Origin: Sphingobacteriaceae bacterium
GTDB taxonomy: Bacteria; Bacteroidota; Bacteroidia; B-17B0; Aurantibacillaceae
Direction: 5' to 3'
Length of the DNA: 64,000 bases
Assembly (NCBI GenBank): GCA_016705695.1
Contig: JADJLA010000011.1
Coordinates: forward strand, 1 to 64,000
How positions within the stretch are numbered: position 1 is the first letter of the stretch; every line of letters begins with the position of its first letter. The notes beneath the pieces were generated by a model, which saw nothing but the letters and a program-made list of their open reading frames with translations, was not told the DNA's origin and did not search any database. This document shows positions 17,603 to 26,924 of the stretch, piece after piece. Made by a program: the position numbers and the translations under genes.

Positions 17603-18520
17603 TTATTTGGCGTTATTTGCCATGTCTAAAAACGCCGTTTCAAGATCATTAAATTTGAACTTGAAATTATTATCAAGAAGTTTTTGATTACTTACTCGTG
17701 AACCCATAAGTATGATCGCCGACATTTCTCCTAGCACCATTTTTAAAAGAAAAGCTGGCGTTTTGGGTAAAATTATCTTTCTATGAAGTGAATTAGCAAG
17801 TGATTTTGTGAATTTTTCGTTAGTCACGTGTTCTGAAGCAACCGCATTGTAAATTCCGCTGGTAAGTTTAGAAGAAATAAGCTCAGAAAATATAGCTAAA
17901 AGATCATGAACATGTATCCATGGCATGTATTGCTTGCCGTTTCCTAACACGGTTCCAAAACCATATTTTATTGGTGCGGAAATTTTAGAATAGGCGCCTG
18001 AATTTTTTTCTAACACAACACCAATTCTAACTACAGAAGTTTTAATACCCATTTTTTTGAAAGGCTCATAACTTTCTTCCCAAAGTTTACAGGTAGTTCC
18101 TAAAAAATCTGTGCCAGCTTGGTCGCTCTCGGTAAAGATCTGTTCGCTTGTAATACCACCATAAATACCAATGGCACTTGCGCCAATAAAAGATAAGGGC
18201 TTTATATTCAATTTAATTAAATAGGCATATAAAAGTTTACTGCTATTTACCCTAGAGTTTATTATTTCAGATTTCCTCTTTTGAGTCCAGCGTTTATCGG
18301 CAATTCCGGCGCCTGTTAAATTAATTATATGCTCAATTCCTTCAAATGCCTTTTCATCTATAAATTCATTCTCAAGATTCCATTTAAATGTTTTGTAAGG
18401 CAATTTTTTATCTAATGATCCTCGTGTTAGAACCATGGGTTCATGACCATAATCAAGTAAGTTCTTAATTAAGTACTTTCCTATTGATCCTGTTCCGCCT
18501 GTAATTAGTATCTTTGCCAT
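17603..18520 (-). CDS. NAD(P)-binding epimerase of the TIGR01777 type
   Basis: A longer frame starts at 18628, but its first 36 residues are unlike any Rossmann protein and overlap the divergent ferredoxin-like gene. The ATG at 18520 gives AKILITGGTGSIGKYLIKNL, the cofactor-binding GxxGxxG start. NLTGAGIADKRWTQKRKSEI is typical of the TIGR01777 (YfcH/Sdr39U1-like) group of extended SDR proteins. Length is 305 residues. The natural substrate of the family is not known. It is divergent from 18551, with only 30 bases between start codons, so the two promoters overlap. Confidence 0.9.
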   Translation of the reverse strand: MAKILITGGTGSIGKYLIKNLLDYGHEPMVLTRGSLDKKLPYKTFKWNLENEFIDEKAFEGIEHIINLTGAGIADKRWTQKRKSEIINSRVNSSKLLYAYLIKLNIKPLSFIGASAIGIYGGITSEQIFTESDQAGTDFLGTTCKLWEESYEPFKKMGIKTSVVRIGVVLEKNSGAYSKISAPIKYGFGTVLGNGKQYMPWIHVHDLLAIFSELISSKLTSGIYNAVASEHVTNEKFTKSLANSLHRKIILPKTPAFLLKMVLGEMSAIILMGSRVSNQKLLDNNFKFKFNDLETAFLDMANNAK

Positions 18521-18550
18521 GGGTTCGCCCAAATTAAACAATATTTTAAT

Positions 18551-18859
18551 ATGGTATACGATGTACATATATTTGTTTGCACCAACCAGCGGGAAAACAG
18601 TCCGCGAAAAAGTTGTGGAGAAACACACGGCTTAGAATTGGTAGCAGAATTTAAAAAGCAGTTAAAAGAATTAAAAGTTGGCTTAAAAACACGCGCTAAC
18701 AAAAGTGGATGTATGGACATTTGCGATTTTGGTTTAACTGTGGTCATTTATCCTGAAGGTATTTTCTATGTGAACGTAAAGATCGACGATGTTAAAGAGA
18801 TTGTTCAGTCGCACATAATAAACAAAAAAACAGTTGAGCGTTTGCTATTAAAAAAGTAA
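18551..18859 (+). CDS. (2Fe-2S) thioredoxin-like ferredoxin domain protein
   Basis: The 102-residue protein has four Cys in the thioredoxin-like ferredoxin spacing: IFVCTNQRE and RKSCGETHG near the start, then KSGCMDICDFG about 35 residues later, followed by LTVVIYPEGIFY. Such proteins bind one [2Fe-2S] cluster and act as small electron carriers. The physiological partner is unknown. It heads a three-gene cluster: the next gene starts in a TAATG overlap at 18859. Confidence 0.92.
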   Translation: MVYDVHIFVCTNQRENSPRKSCGETHGLELVAEFKKQLKELKVGLKTRANKSGCMDICDFGLTVVIYPEGIFYVNVKIDDVKEIVQSHIINKKTVERLLLKK

Positions 18860-19221
18860 TGAGCAAAGAATTAAGCATAAAGGAATCTCTGAATTCAAAA
18901 GAACTTTTTGAAGCGTTCAAACAACAATTAAAAAAAGATCTGAACGAGTACAATTGCGAAAGCGAATTTATTGATGCCTTAACATCTGAATTTGAACTGA
19001 TAAAGCAAAGTTTGACAACTGTTTTAAAAGCTCACGAAAAAAAAGCCGGTTTCAACATCCAACAATTACTTTACAGAGTTGATATTAACGAAAAACAATT
19101 AAGCACGCGTTTGCAAGAAAATAAAGAGGAAGAATACTTAAGTATTGTTTCGGAATTGATCATTAAACGTATATTACAAAAAGTGGTTTTAAAAAAACAT
19201 TTCTCAAACAATGGCCATTAG
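18859..19221 (+). CDS. Small helical protein of unknown function
   Basis: The 120-residue product is almost all predicted helix and strongly charged (ELFEAFKQQLKKDLNEY, EFELIKQSLTTVLKAHEKKA). It has no signal peptide, membrane segment or Cys. It is translationally coupled to the ferredoxin-like gene upstream (TAATG) and overlaps the acetyltransferase gene by 11 bases, so it belongs to that transcript. I do not recognise the family. Confidence 0.7.
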   Translation: MSKELSIKESLNSKELFEAFKQQLKKDLNEYNCESEFIDALTSEFELIKQSLTTVLKAHEKKAGFNIQQLLYRVDINEKQLSTRLQENKEEEYLSIVSELIIKRILQKVVLKKHFSNNGH

Positions 19222-19672
19222 ACGAGGAAAAAAAGAAGATCTGCAGCAAGCATTGAACCTTGTGAAGGAATTAGCTATTTACGAAAAAGCGCCCAACGAA
19301 GTAGAAGTTACTGTTTCGCAAATGGAAGAATGGGGATTTGGATCAGATAAGATCTTTGATTTTTTTGTAGCCGAGAACAACGGAAAAATTGTTGGAATAG
19401 CACTTTACTATTACAAATACAGTACATGGAAAGGCAAATGTTTGTTTTTGGAAGATATCATCGTAACTGAAAGCGAGCGGAAGAATGGTTTTGGTAAATT
19501 ATTGTTTGATGCGGTGGTTCAAGTTGCCAAAAAGGATAAAGTAAAACGCATGGAATGGCAAGTGTTGGAATGGAATGAACCTGCCATCAAATTCTATAAA
19601 AAAACAAATACTGTTTTTGATGAGGAGTGGGTTAATTGTAAATTGACTTACGAGGAGATACAAAAAATGTAA
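19211..19672 (+). CDS. GNAT family N-acetyltransferase (diamine acetyltransferase-like)
   Basis: The 153-residue product has the GNAT fold order: IRRGKKEDLQQALNLVKELA at the start, AENNGKIVGIALYYYKYSTW, then LEDIIVTESERKNGFGKLL, which contains the acetyl-CoA pyrophosphate loop (RKNGFG), and WQVLEWNEPAIKFYKKTN. The YYYKYSTWKGK and WNEPAIKFY features match spermidine/spermine-type acetyltransferases of bacteria. The true substrate is not proven. It is the third gene of the 18551 cluster. Confidence 0.9.
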   Translation: MAIRRGKKEDLQQALNLVKELAIYEKAPNEVEVTVSQMEEWGFGSDKIFDFFVAENNGKIVGIALYYYKYSTWKGKCLFLEDIIVTESERKNGFGKLLFDAVVQVAKKDKVKRMEWQVLEWNEPAIKFYKKTNTVFDEEWVNCKLTYEEIQKM

Positions 19673-19968
19673 TTCGCGTTTAAGAGGCGGAAATCGCAAA
19701 GCCGCCTACGGCGTACGCAAAGTTTATCGCAAAGTTCGCAAAGAAACTTCTAACCGCAGAATTTTATCAAGAAGGCAAAGAAGCTGCGCTCACGCAAAGA
19801 GAGCAAGCAATTTCGCCTTGAAGTGCTTTGCGATCCCGATAGCTATCGGGACGAAGGTCTTTGCCTTCTCATAAATACTGGTGGTAAAACTTAGCGTCCT
19901 TTGCGCCTTCTTTGCGATCCCGATAATTATAGGGAGCGAAGCAACTTTGCGGTTTCTGCCTCTAAAAA
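19673..19968. repeat. Repeat-rich intergenic region with CGCAAAG motifs
   Basis: The 296-base gap is built from short repeats. CGCAAAG occurs several times on the left side and its inverse CTTTGCG on the right, so the region can fold back on itself (for example 19726-19744 against about 19892-19914). It includes one complete and one imperfect copy of the palindrome listed at 19834. It lies between two convergent genes and may terminate transcription from both. No coding frame was found. Confidence 0.55.
19834..19851. repeat. Palindrome TCCCGATAGCTATCGGGA, copy 1
   Basis: This is a perfect 18-bp palindrome. Other copies are at 46497-46514 (perfect), 51537-51554 (one change) and 19918-19935 (two changes). 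All are in intergenic DNA. The sequence is a dispersed motif and not part of any gene. Confidence 0.85.
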
Positions 19969-20619
19969 TTATTCGATCTCCAATTGCGCTTTAAAACCTG
20001 CAATACATTTAGGGATATGCCATTTTCCTTTATAGATACTCATATCGATCACATTATTATTACAATCAATAAAACGTCCTTCTTTGTCTCTAAGAATATA
20101 GTAGATCCCGTCTTTAACCGTAACTAATTCCAAAACTTTTTGTTTCAATTCCTCCAGACTTAGTTTTTTATTATCTCTTCCCAACCTCACTCCTACTTCA
20201 TTATTTAAAAGGTCCATTTCGCAACTTAAACTGTCGGCCGCAAACCCGTCTTCTTGCTTTCCTTTTTTAAAATCCAGGTAATTTGTTTTCTCATGTGCCT
20301 TGCCCAATTTCAATACTTTTTTTGGCTTTATTTTTTGTGCAAAAGCAGCAAAGTAAAATGCGTGTCTAAACGCGTCCAGCTTGCCTCCTGATGGGTATGC
20401 GTCAAGTTTTACTTTAAGTGAATTCTCGTCATATAATTTTGATGTTTTTTTATAGATCTTTTTCACCTTTAAGGCCGCAAAAGGATGCGCAAATGCCCAC
20501 CATAATTCATAACGAGACGTGCGTGGTTTTGCTTGAATGATGTTTACGCCCAAAGCAAAAACCATGAAAAGAATTATGAAATTATTTCTTTTGATCACCA
20601 CCTTTACAAAGATAGGCAA
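19969..20619 (-). CDS. Secreted protein of the DUF6973 kind
   Basis: The 216-residue product has a hydrophobic leader (NNFIILFMVFALGVNIIQA, then KPRTSRYELW). The mature part has ELWWAFAHPFAALKVKKI and DAFRHAFYFAAFAQKIKP, followed by LGKAHEKTNY and MDLLNNEVGVRLG. These conserved His/Asn/Asp stretches fit the DUF6973 domain, whose function is unknown. The conserved H-x-x-F and N-N-E-V-G positions could be a metal or catalytic site, but that is a guess. Convergent with the acetyltransferase gene. Confidence 0.7.
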   Translation of the reverse strand: MPIFVKVVIKRNNFIILFMVFALGVNIIQAKPRTSRYELWWAFAHPFAALKVKKIYKKTSKLYDENSLKVKLDAYPSGGKLDAFRHAFYFAAFAQKIKPKKVLKLGKAHEKTNYLDFKKGKQEDGFAADSLSCEMDLLNNEVGVRLGRDNKKLSLEELKQKVLELVTVKDGIYYILRDKEGRFIDCNNNVIDMSIYKGKWHIPKCIAGFKAQLEIE

Positions 20620-20659
20620 ATTAACAATTTAGTGTTAGAAAGATAAAGAACCTGTTAAG

Positions 20660-20687
20660 TTTGCGCCTTCTATAGTTCCTACCTTTG
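20660..20687 (+). promoter_or_regulatory. Candidate promoter immediately before the 20692 gene
   Basis: TTTG at 20660-20663 and TACCTTTG at 20680-20687 fit the -33 and -7 elements, with a 16-base spacer. The -7 box ends only four bases before the GTG start codon, so the transcript would begin at or very near the start codon. Confidence 0.4.
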
Positions 20688-20691
20688 TATC

Positions 20692-20964
20692 GTGGACCAA
20701 AAACGTGATTTACTCAGCAGATTATTTTCAACGGCAAATAAGTCGTTAACCAATAGCATAAACGATATTAGAGATAAAGAATTCAGCGGTGAAAAACTGA
20801 GTTCGGAAGAAAAATTCGCACTCTCGAACTTTGATAAATACCGTATCAAAGTTCTTAATTCACAACCTAACGATGAGGCTTTTCATGAGGCCTACCGCAA
20901 GATCCAAGTAATTGCCAACCTTGGCGATTGGCACGATTTTTTGAACGAAGAGCTCTCTAAATAG
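20692..20964 (+). CDS. Small helical protein of unknown function
   Basis: The 90-residue product (GTG start, reads MDQKRDLLSRLFSTANKS) is charged and mainly helical, ending DWHDFLNEELSK. No Cys, signal peptide or membrane helix was seen, and the family was not recognised. There is no alternative ATG in frame, so the GTG is the only reasonable start. It is followed by fbp on the same strand after a probable separate promoter. Confidence 0.6.
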   Translation: MDQKRDLLSRLFSTANKSLTNSINDIRDKEFSGEKLSSEEKFALSNFDKYRIKVLNSQPNDEAFHEAYRKIQVIANLGDWHDFLNEELSK

Positions 20965-21011
20965 GTCTCGTTTTCCTTAAAATACTCCTTCTTTTTTCCC
21001 TTTATTTGGAG

Positions 21012-21019
21012 TACATTTG
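21012..21019 (+). promoter_or_regulatory. -7 box of fbp
   Basis: TACATTTG matches TAnnTTTG and lies 21 bases before the ATG at 21041. A TTG start at 21017 inside this box was rejected for that reason. No clear -33 element was found. Confidence 0.4.
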
Positions 21020-21040
21020 TCCTCGTATTATTTTAAAACT

Positions 21041-22054
21041 ATGAACGTAAAAACATTAGGACAATTTGTAATTGAAAAACAAGCCGATTTTCCGTACGCT
21101 AAAGGCGAATTATCGCGCTTATTAAGGGATATCGGTATTGCCTCAAAGATCGTTAATCGCGAAGTAAGTAAAGCGGGTTTAGCTGAGATATTAGGCGAGA
21201 CCGGTGATACCAACATACAGGGCGAAAAGGTAAAAAAGTTGGATGTTTTTGCAAACGAACAATTTATTGCCGCTTTTAAAGCCGGCGGTGAGGTTTGTGC
21301 AATTGCCAGCGAAGAAACTGAAGATATCATCTCTATTGATTCTGAAATTTCAAAAACGGCAAAATATGTGGTTGCTATTGATCCTTTAGATGGATCTTCA
21401 AATATTGATGTGAATGTTTCAGTAGGAACTATTTTTTCTATTTACCGTCGTAAATCATTAAGCGGCCCCGGTACTTTAGAAGATTTTATGCAACGCGGAA
21501 CAGAGCAAGTTGCTGCAGGTTATGTTATTTACGGTAGCAGTTGTATGATGGTTTATACAACAGGAAAAGGTGTAAATGGTTTTACATTAGACCCTAGCAT
21601 TGGAGAGTTTTGTTTATCGCATCCAAATATGCAAACCAAAAAAGACGGTTTAGTATATTCGGTTAACGAAGGAAATTATTTACATTTTCCTGATGGCATA
21701 AAAAAATACATTAAATATTGCCAAGAAGAAGACAAAGCAACTCAACGTCCTTATTCATCACGTTATATTGGATCGGGTGTTGCAGATATTCATCGTAATT
21801 TAATTACAGGCGGTGTATACATTTATCCTTGCACAACCAAATCTCCAAATGGAAAATTACGTTTGTTATACGAGTGTAACCCTTTAGCTTTTATTTTAGA
21901 GCAAGCAGGTGGAAAAGCTTCTACAGGCGAAAAACGTATCATGGAAGTTGATCTTAAGGAATTACATCAACGTACACCACTAATTATTGGCAGCGCTAAT
22001 ATGGTGGATACTGTGATGGATTTTATTAAGAAGTACGCAAGCCAAACGGCTTAA
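21041..22054 (+). CDS. fbp: Class I fructose-1,6-bisphosphatase
   Basis: This enzyme hydrolyses fructose-1,6-bisphosphate to fructose-6-phosphate, the committed step of gluconeogenesis. The 337-residue product begins NVKTLGQFVIEKQADFPYAK. It has the metal-binding DPLDGSSNIDVNVSVGTIFS motif, and ends with the substrate-binding segment YIYPCTTKSPNGKLRLLYEC and NPLAFILEQAGGKASTG. All expected class I motifs are present and the length is normal. An upstream TTG at 21017 overlaps the -7 box and was not used. Confidence 0.97.
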   Translation: MNVKTLGQFVIEKQADFPYAKGELSRLLRDIGIASKIVNREVSKAGLAEILGETGDTNIQGEKVKKLDVFANEQFIAAFKAGGEVCAIASEETEDIISIDSEISKTAKYVVAIDPLDGSSNIDVNVSVGTIFSIYRRKSLSGPGTLEDFMQRGTEQVAAGYVIYGSSCMMVYTTGKGVNGFTLDPSIGEFCLSHPNMQTKKDGLVYSVNEGNYLHFPDGIKKYIKYCQEEDKATQRPYSSRYIGSGVADIHRNLITGGVYIYPCTTKSPNGKLRLLYECNPLAFILEQAGGKASTGEKRIMEVDLKELHQRTPLIIGSANMVDTVMDFIKKYASQTA

Positions 22055-22060
22055 TTGTAA

Positions 22061-22936
22061 TTAAGGCTTTGGCTTCACCACAAGTGTATCAAAACTTGTT
22101 GAGTAAGCTACAAACGCACCAAATACATCTTCTTGTTGTCCAAACATGCTTTTTACATTAGTAGGAGCTGAAAATGGATTTGAATTACTAGCCTTATTTT
22201 GATAATAGGTATACCAAAAATCATATTCGGTTTTTCCGATGTGTGTGAATTTTACAGCAACCGTATCTCCTACTCTATACCAGTTTCTTTTTGGATCATC
22301 TCGCCAAGCTTGAATTTTATCGGGTTGTGGTCCGCGATCGTAAGAGAAATCAAAAGCTTTACCATCTATAAATTTATCATCAAATACAGAGAACAATGGC
22401 GCAGCAAAAAAATTATCCTGGTATTTTGTATTCAATCGTTTGGAGAACCAACGGTAATTATTTCCTAAACCTACAGGCTCTTTAAAATGTTGCCAAATAA
22501 AACCTAAACTATCTTCTTCCCATCTAAAATACAAACTATCTAATGGTACAGGAGCTAGTAAAGTTGATTGAACAGAATACTCTTTTGCATTGTATCTTAC
22601 TTTTAAAGTATAGGTCTTACCTTCTTGTCCTGTAATTTTAGTTCCTAAATAAATATATCCCGTTGTAGGATCTATTTCTGAAAGCGTGTCAATAATAGTT
22701 CCGTCGCTCACTGTAACAAAAGCCCCTTTTACAAACGCTTTTTCGGGAGTAGTAAAATCAAATGTGCCAAAGTATGGAACAGAGATCGATAAAAGCACAA
22801 CCGGATTTTTACCGGTTTCAATACTTCCTTCTACTACCAATTTTTCTTGGTAGTCGGGTAGTTTTACGTTAACGTCTTTGCGGCATGCAAAGAGTAGGCT
22901 TGTTAAGGTAATTAATATGTATGTTTTGTTTTTCAA
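22061..22936 (-). CDS. DUF4249 lipoprotein, partner of the TonB receptor
   Basis: The 291-residue product has a lipoprotein signal peptide (NKTYILITLTSLLFACRKD, Cys after LLFA). The mature part starts LPDYQEKLVVEGSIETG and has the strand-rich pattern of DUF4249, a Bacteroidetes family almost always found next to a TonB-dependent receptor, as here. It probably sits on the outer membrane beside the receptor. The ligand is unknown. It follows the receptor gene after 89 bases that contain a small repeat. Confidence 0.9.
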   Translation of the reverse strand: MKNKTYILITLTSLLFACRKDVNVKLPDYQEKLVVEGSIETGKNPVVLLSISVPYFGTFDFTTPEKAFVKGAFVTVSDGTIIDTLSEIDPTTGYIYLGTKITGQEGKTYTLKVRYNAKEYSVQSTLLAPVPLDSLYFRWEEDSLGFIWQHFKEPVGLGNNYRWFSKRLNTKYQDNFFAAPLFSVFDDKFIDGKAFDFSYDRGPQPDKIQAWRDDPKRNWYRVGDTVAVKFTHIGKTEYDFWYTYYQNKASNSNPFSAPTNVKSMFGQQEDVFGAFVAYSTSFDTLVVKPKP

Positions 22937-22952
22937 TATGTTTCTTTTCTAA

Positions 22953-23014
22953 TCCTCCGCCCTTCGGGCACCTTACTTCGACAAGCGTAGTACAGGCGCT
23001 TTAAAAAAGGAGGA
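22953..23014. repeat. Short hairpin repeat between receptor and DUF4249 genes
   Basis: TCCTCC (22953-22958) pairs with GGAGGA (23009-23014). Inside, GCCC-TTC-GGGC (22959-22969) forms a tight hairpin. Similar 'TCCGCCCTTCGGGCACC' units are common between genes in Bacteroidetes. Its position between two genes that probably share a transcript could reduce expression of the distal one. Confidence 0.45.
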
Positions 23015-23025
23015 AAATTCCGCTA

Positions 23026-25469
23026 TTAAAATTTAAAATTCCATGTTATACTTGGTAAAATTGGAAATAAAGACACTTGCTTTGCTCCCACTTTTAATGT
23101 TCCATTTGTAAAATCTCCTTCACGTGTAAAATAAATAAAATATGGATTGTAACGATTGTAAGCATTAAATACACTTAAGGTAAAACTATTGCTAAAATGC
23201 TTTGCCCATTTTTTTGGCACTTGGATCAATGTTGTGTCTTTTCCATCTTTAATATATCGTTCCACTAATTTCTTTCGCTTCTTCTCTAAATGTTTTTCGC
23301 GATCAGGCGTAAATGTTACATTAAGATCCATTCTGTGATAAGGAACAAATTGATACGAATTCCTTAAGCCGTAATCATGGCTTTGACTTCCTTCATATAA
23401 AAAGAAGCCGTTTGGCAATGTTCCTCTATTTCCGGTGCCATACACCCATACCATTCCAAAATTCCAAAGTTTATTCATGTCGTACGTTAATACTAACGAT
23501 GCATCATGGCGACGATCGTACTTAGCCAAAAATTTTCTTCCGTAATTGATCTCATCAAATTGGCGCCACGTCCATGATAAGGTATAGCCGATCCAACCTG
23601 TAAATTTTCCTTTGGCTTTTTTACAAAAAATTCAGCTCCATAAGCCCATCCTTTTCCATAGGTAAAAGCGTTGTCGGGATTATCGTAAACATTATCGCTT
23701 GGCTCCGATCCTTCTTTATACTCAATTTGATTGGCCATTGTTTTATAATATACTTCTACACTGGTTTCATACTGATTATCCTTGAAATTTTTAAAGAAAC
23801 CTAAAGCGTATTGATTCCCAATTTGCGGTTTAATAACTTCTGTACATGGCATCCATACATCGGTAGGTAAACTCAAAGATGAAATAGTAGCTAAGTGAAT
23901 GAACTGATAATTTCTAGTATACGATGCTTTTAAAGAAGAACTAGGGTTGATACTATAACGTAAAGCAAATCGTGGCTCTAGTCCATCGTAGTTCACCACT
24001 TTTTCTCCCGGCTTATAAACTACTGTATCACTTACGCGATCAAACATATCTTTTTTATACCGTTTAAAAGGACCTACTTGCGTAAAATTTCCATAGCGCA
24101 AACCAATGTTTGTTTTAAATTTTGGGCTTAGATCCCAATCATCGCCAATATAAACTGCCGCATCATGCGAATACAAACGAATTACTTCGCCAAGATCAAA
24201 CGTTGTTTCGCCTTGCTTTGCACTTACGTTAGTTGGCGTAAATATGTGATAGATATAATTTACACCGGCTCTTATGTTATGGCGCGAATTAGGAAAATAA
24301 TTTAGATCGTACTTAATATTGAAATCTCTTATGCCTGATTTGAGTTTGAATTCAAATTCATCTTGTGTTGCTTCAAAACTAAAATCATAATTAGAAAATA
24401 CAGCGGTAGTATTTGAAAATAATTTTGGATTAAAAATATGATTCCATCTTAAACTCGCCGTAGTATTTCCCCAGGGAATTCTTGTTGCAAATCCGCCTTC
24501 CAGATCCTTAAAATCAAAAACATCTCTTCCATGATAGGTACTAAAGAACAAACGATTCTTATCATTAATGATATAATTCAACTTAGCATTCAGATCATAA
24601 AAGTGATAAGCCGTACCTTTAAAATCAGATTTATCTAACCAAGGCTTCGCCAAAATATCAACATAAGTTCTGCGAGCGCTAATAATGAAAGATGCTTTGT
24701 TCTTGATAATAGGACCTTGAATAGTTAAACGAGATGCGATCACTCCTATTCCACCGTCAACCTGAAATTTTTGATTATTTCCTTCTTTCATGTTGATATC
24801 TAATACCGCAGACAATCTTCCGCCATATTGCGCAGGCATTCCTCCTTTGATCAAGTTTACATTTTTTATGGCATCTCCATTAAACACCGAAAAGAATCCC
24901 ATTAAATGAGATGCGTTATACACATTCGCTTCATCCAATAAAATTAAATTCTGATCAGGTCCGCCACCGCGAACATAAAAGCCTGTATTACCATCGCCTG
25001 CATTTTTTACACCGGGCAATAATTGAATAGTTTTTAAAATATCAACCTCCCCCATAAAAGCGGGTATCTTTTTTATTTCGGCCATATCCAAATTTACAGC
25101 ACTCATTTGTGTGCTCTTTACATTCTCCTCATTTCCCTTTGCGCTTACTTCCACTTCATCCAATTGCTTTTCGGGAGTAGCCATTTTAATATTTAATGAT
25201 TGATTTGAATTTAAATCAATAGCCGCAGTAAATGTTGAATATCCGATGAGTTGACAAACAAGAATATAATTTCCTTTTGGAGAATTGATCGAATAAAAGC
25301 CATATTGGTTTGTTGAAGAAGATTTCTTATTCTCTTTTAAATACACAACCGCGCCAATAAGCGATTCGCCGTTAGATGCGTCGGAAACACTTCCGCTAAT
25401 TGAGAAATTTTGAGCTGCTAGTTTTGAACTAAGAACAAAAAGAAATATATATGTGAAAAGAGGCCTCAC
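23026..25469 (-). CDS. TonB-dependent receptor with carboxypeptidase-like N-terminal domain, one-base frameshift near 23605
   Basis: The first frame (23493-25469) has a signal peptide (RPLFTYIFLFVLSSKLAA), a carboxypeptidase-regulatory-like domain (FSISGSVSDASNGESLIGAV, about residues 23-110), a plug domain (YVRGGGPDQNLILLDEANVY) and the start of the barrel. It goes out of frame after PKENL. The other frame (23026-23529) continues with the expected barrel text (AKYDRRHDASLVLTYDMNKL) to the C-terminal strand ending ITWNFKF. Adding one T to a run of three T's near 23605 restores TGWIGYTLSWTWRQFDEINY and gives about 814 residues. Such receptors import bulky substrates using TonB energy. The DUF4249 neighbour is the usual partner. 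Confidence 0.9.
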
Positions 25470-25539
25470 TTACTTACCGATTATTAGACTTCGGAAAGCG
25501 AAATTAGTTTAAAATGTGGTACAATTTTAAAGAAAATAC

Positions 25540-26913
25540 CTAAGGATGGTATTTATCTATCAAATAGATCAAACTGCCAATAGCTGAGGCACCAAGCTCC
25601 AGTTCGCGTTTATTTACCTTATCAAATGTATCATCCGCTGTATGGTGGATATCAAAATAACGTTGATTATCGGGTTCAAAACCAATGCATGGTACTCCTA
25701 ATTTCTCAAGCGGACCAATATCAGCTCCCCCGCCACCAATTTTTATATGCTCAATAAAATACGGCTTGAATAAAGGTGCCCATTTTGAAACCATTTTGTG
25801 CATTCCTTTGGTTGTATCAACTCCAAAACCACGCGGCGTATATCCACCGGCATCTGTTTCAAGCGCGGCGATATGTTTTAATTTCTTTTCATCTGCTTCT
25901 TTAAAATATGCATTTGCTCCACCTAATCCATTCTCTTCATTCATAAAACAAACCGTTCTAATAGTATGACGAGGTTTAATTCCCATTTTCTTGAACATTC
26001 CCATCACATCAATCGTTTGTACAATGCCTGCGCCATCGTCGTGCGCGCCTTGACCATTATCCCAACTATCTAAATGCCCTCCGGAAATAATATACTCATT
26101 TGGTTTTTCAGAACCTTTAATTTCTCCTATCACATTAAAGGAAGGGGCATCGGGAAAAGTTTTGCAGAAGGTTTCGATGTGCAGTTTAACTTTACCAAAC
26201 AGATCAAACTCTGCACAGATTCGGTCAGCCGCCACATAACTCAGTGCTAGGGCCGGAATTTTCAATTTTGAAATAGCTGTATCATATTTCATATTCCCCG
26301 TATGTGGAGAATTGTTGCGCACATTGGTCATACTTCTCACAACAGTTGCTACAGCACCATATTTTGCTGCATAAGAAGCTCCAATTGTTCTGTATTTTAC
26401 AGTTGCGCCATAAGCCGAACCTGGCGTAATTAATTTATCATCAAATGCCACATCATAAAAAACAATCTTTCCTTTAATTTTACTTTCACCTAATTTTTCT
26501 AATTCATCAAACGATCTTACACGAACAACATCGGCAGTTATGCCTCCTTTTGGAGTACAAGTGCTGCTACCTAAAGCCACTACTGCTAATTGACCGTTTT
26601 TTGCACCCGGTGAAACAACTTTGCAAATTTCCTTCCCTCCTCTTTCCCAATGCGGAACCGTGCATGGTTGCAAATAAACGGTGTCGGCTCCGGCGTCATA
26701 AAGTGCTTTTTTTGCCCAATACACTGCTTCTTCTGCTTTTTTACTTCCGCTTAATCGTCCGCCAATTTTGGTTGCCAAATATTCAAGATTCTTGTAACTT
26801 TTACTTTCAGTTAAGTAATGATCATAGATCTTACGCAACATAATAGAATCATTAGTTTGCGCGTTGATCTCAAAAGAAAAAAGAAAAGCAAAAAATAGAA
26901 AATATACTCTCAT
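25540..26913 (-). CDS. M28 family zinc peptidase (carboxypeptidase Q-like)
   Basis: The 457-residue secreted protein has a signal peptide (RVYFLFFAFLFSFEINA). It has a protease-associated insert (VRSFDELEKLGESKIKGKIV) and the two-zinc M28 core: SGGHLDSWDNGQGAHDDGAG (His, Asp and bridging Asp), CFMNEENGLGGANAYF (catalytic Glu pair) and ETDAGGYTPRG, ending with a DIHHTADDTFDKV zinc His. The ligand set looks complete, so it is probably active in the periplasm on small peptides. It starts 11 bases after the upstream membrane gene and may share its transcript. Confidence 0.94.
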   Translation of the reverse strand: MRVYFLFFAFLFSFEINAQTNDSIMLRKIYDHYLTESKSYKNLEYLATKIGGRLSGSKKAEEAVYWAKKALYDAGADTVYLQPCTVPHWERGGKEICKVVSPGAKNGQLAVVALGSSTCTPKGGITADVVRVRSFDELEKLGESKIKGKIVFYDVAFDDKLITPGSAYGATVKYRTIGASYAAKYGAVATVVRSMTNVRNNSPHTGNMKYDTAISKLKIPALALSYVAADRICAEFDLFGKVKLHIETFCKTFPDAPSFNVIGEIKGSEKPNEYIISGGHLDSWDNGQGAHDDGAGIVQTIDVMGMFKKMGIKPRHTIRTVCFMNEENGLGGANAYFKEADEKKLKHIAALETDAGGYTPRGFGVDTTKGMHKMVSKWAPLFKPYFIEHIKIGGGGADIGPLEKLGVPCIGFEPDNQRYFDIHHTADDTFDKVNKRELELGASAIGSLIYLIDKYHP

Positions 26914-26924
26914 AATTTATTAGT

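Noticed and set aside
21017..21040. Longer fbp start at TTG 21017
   Set aside because: It overlaps the -7 box, and the ATG at 21041 gives the usual family start.
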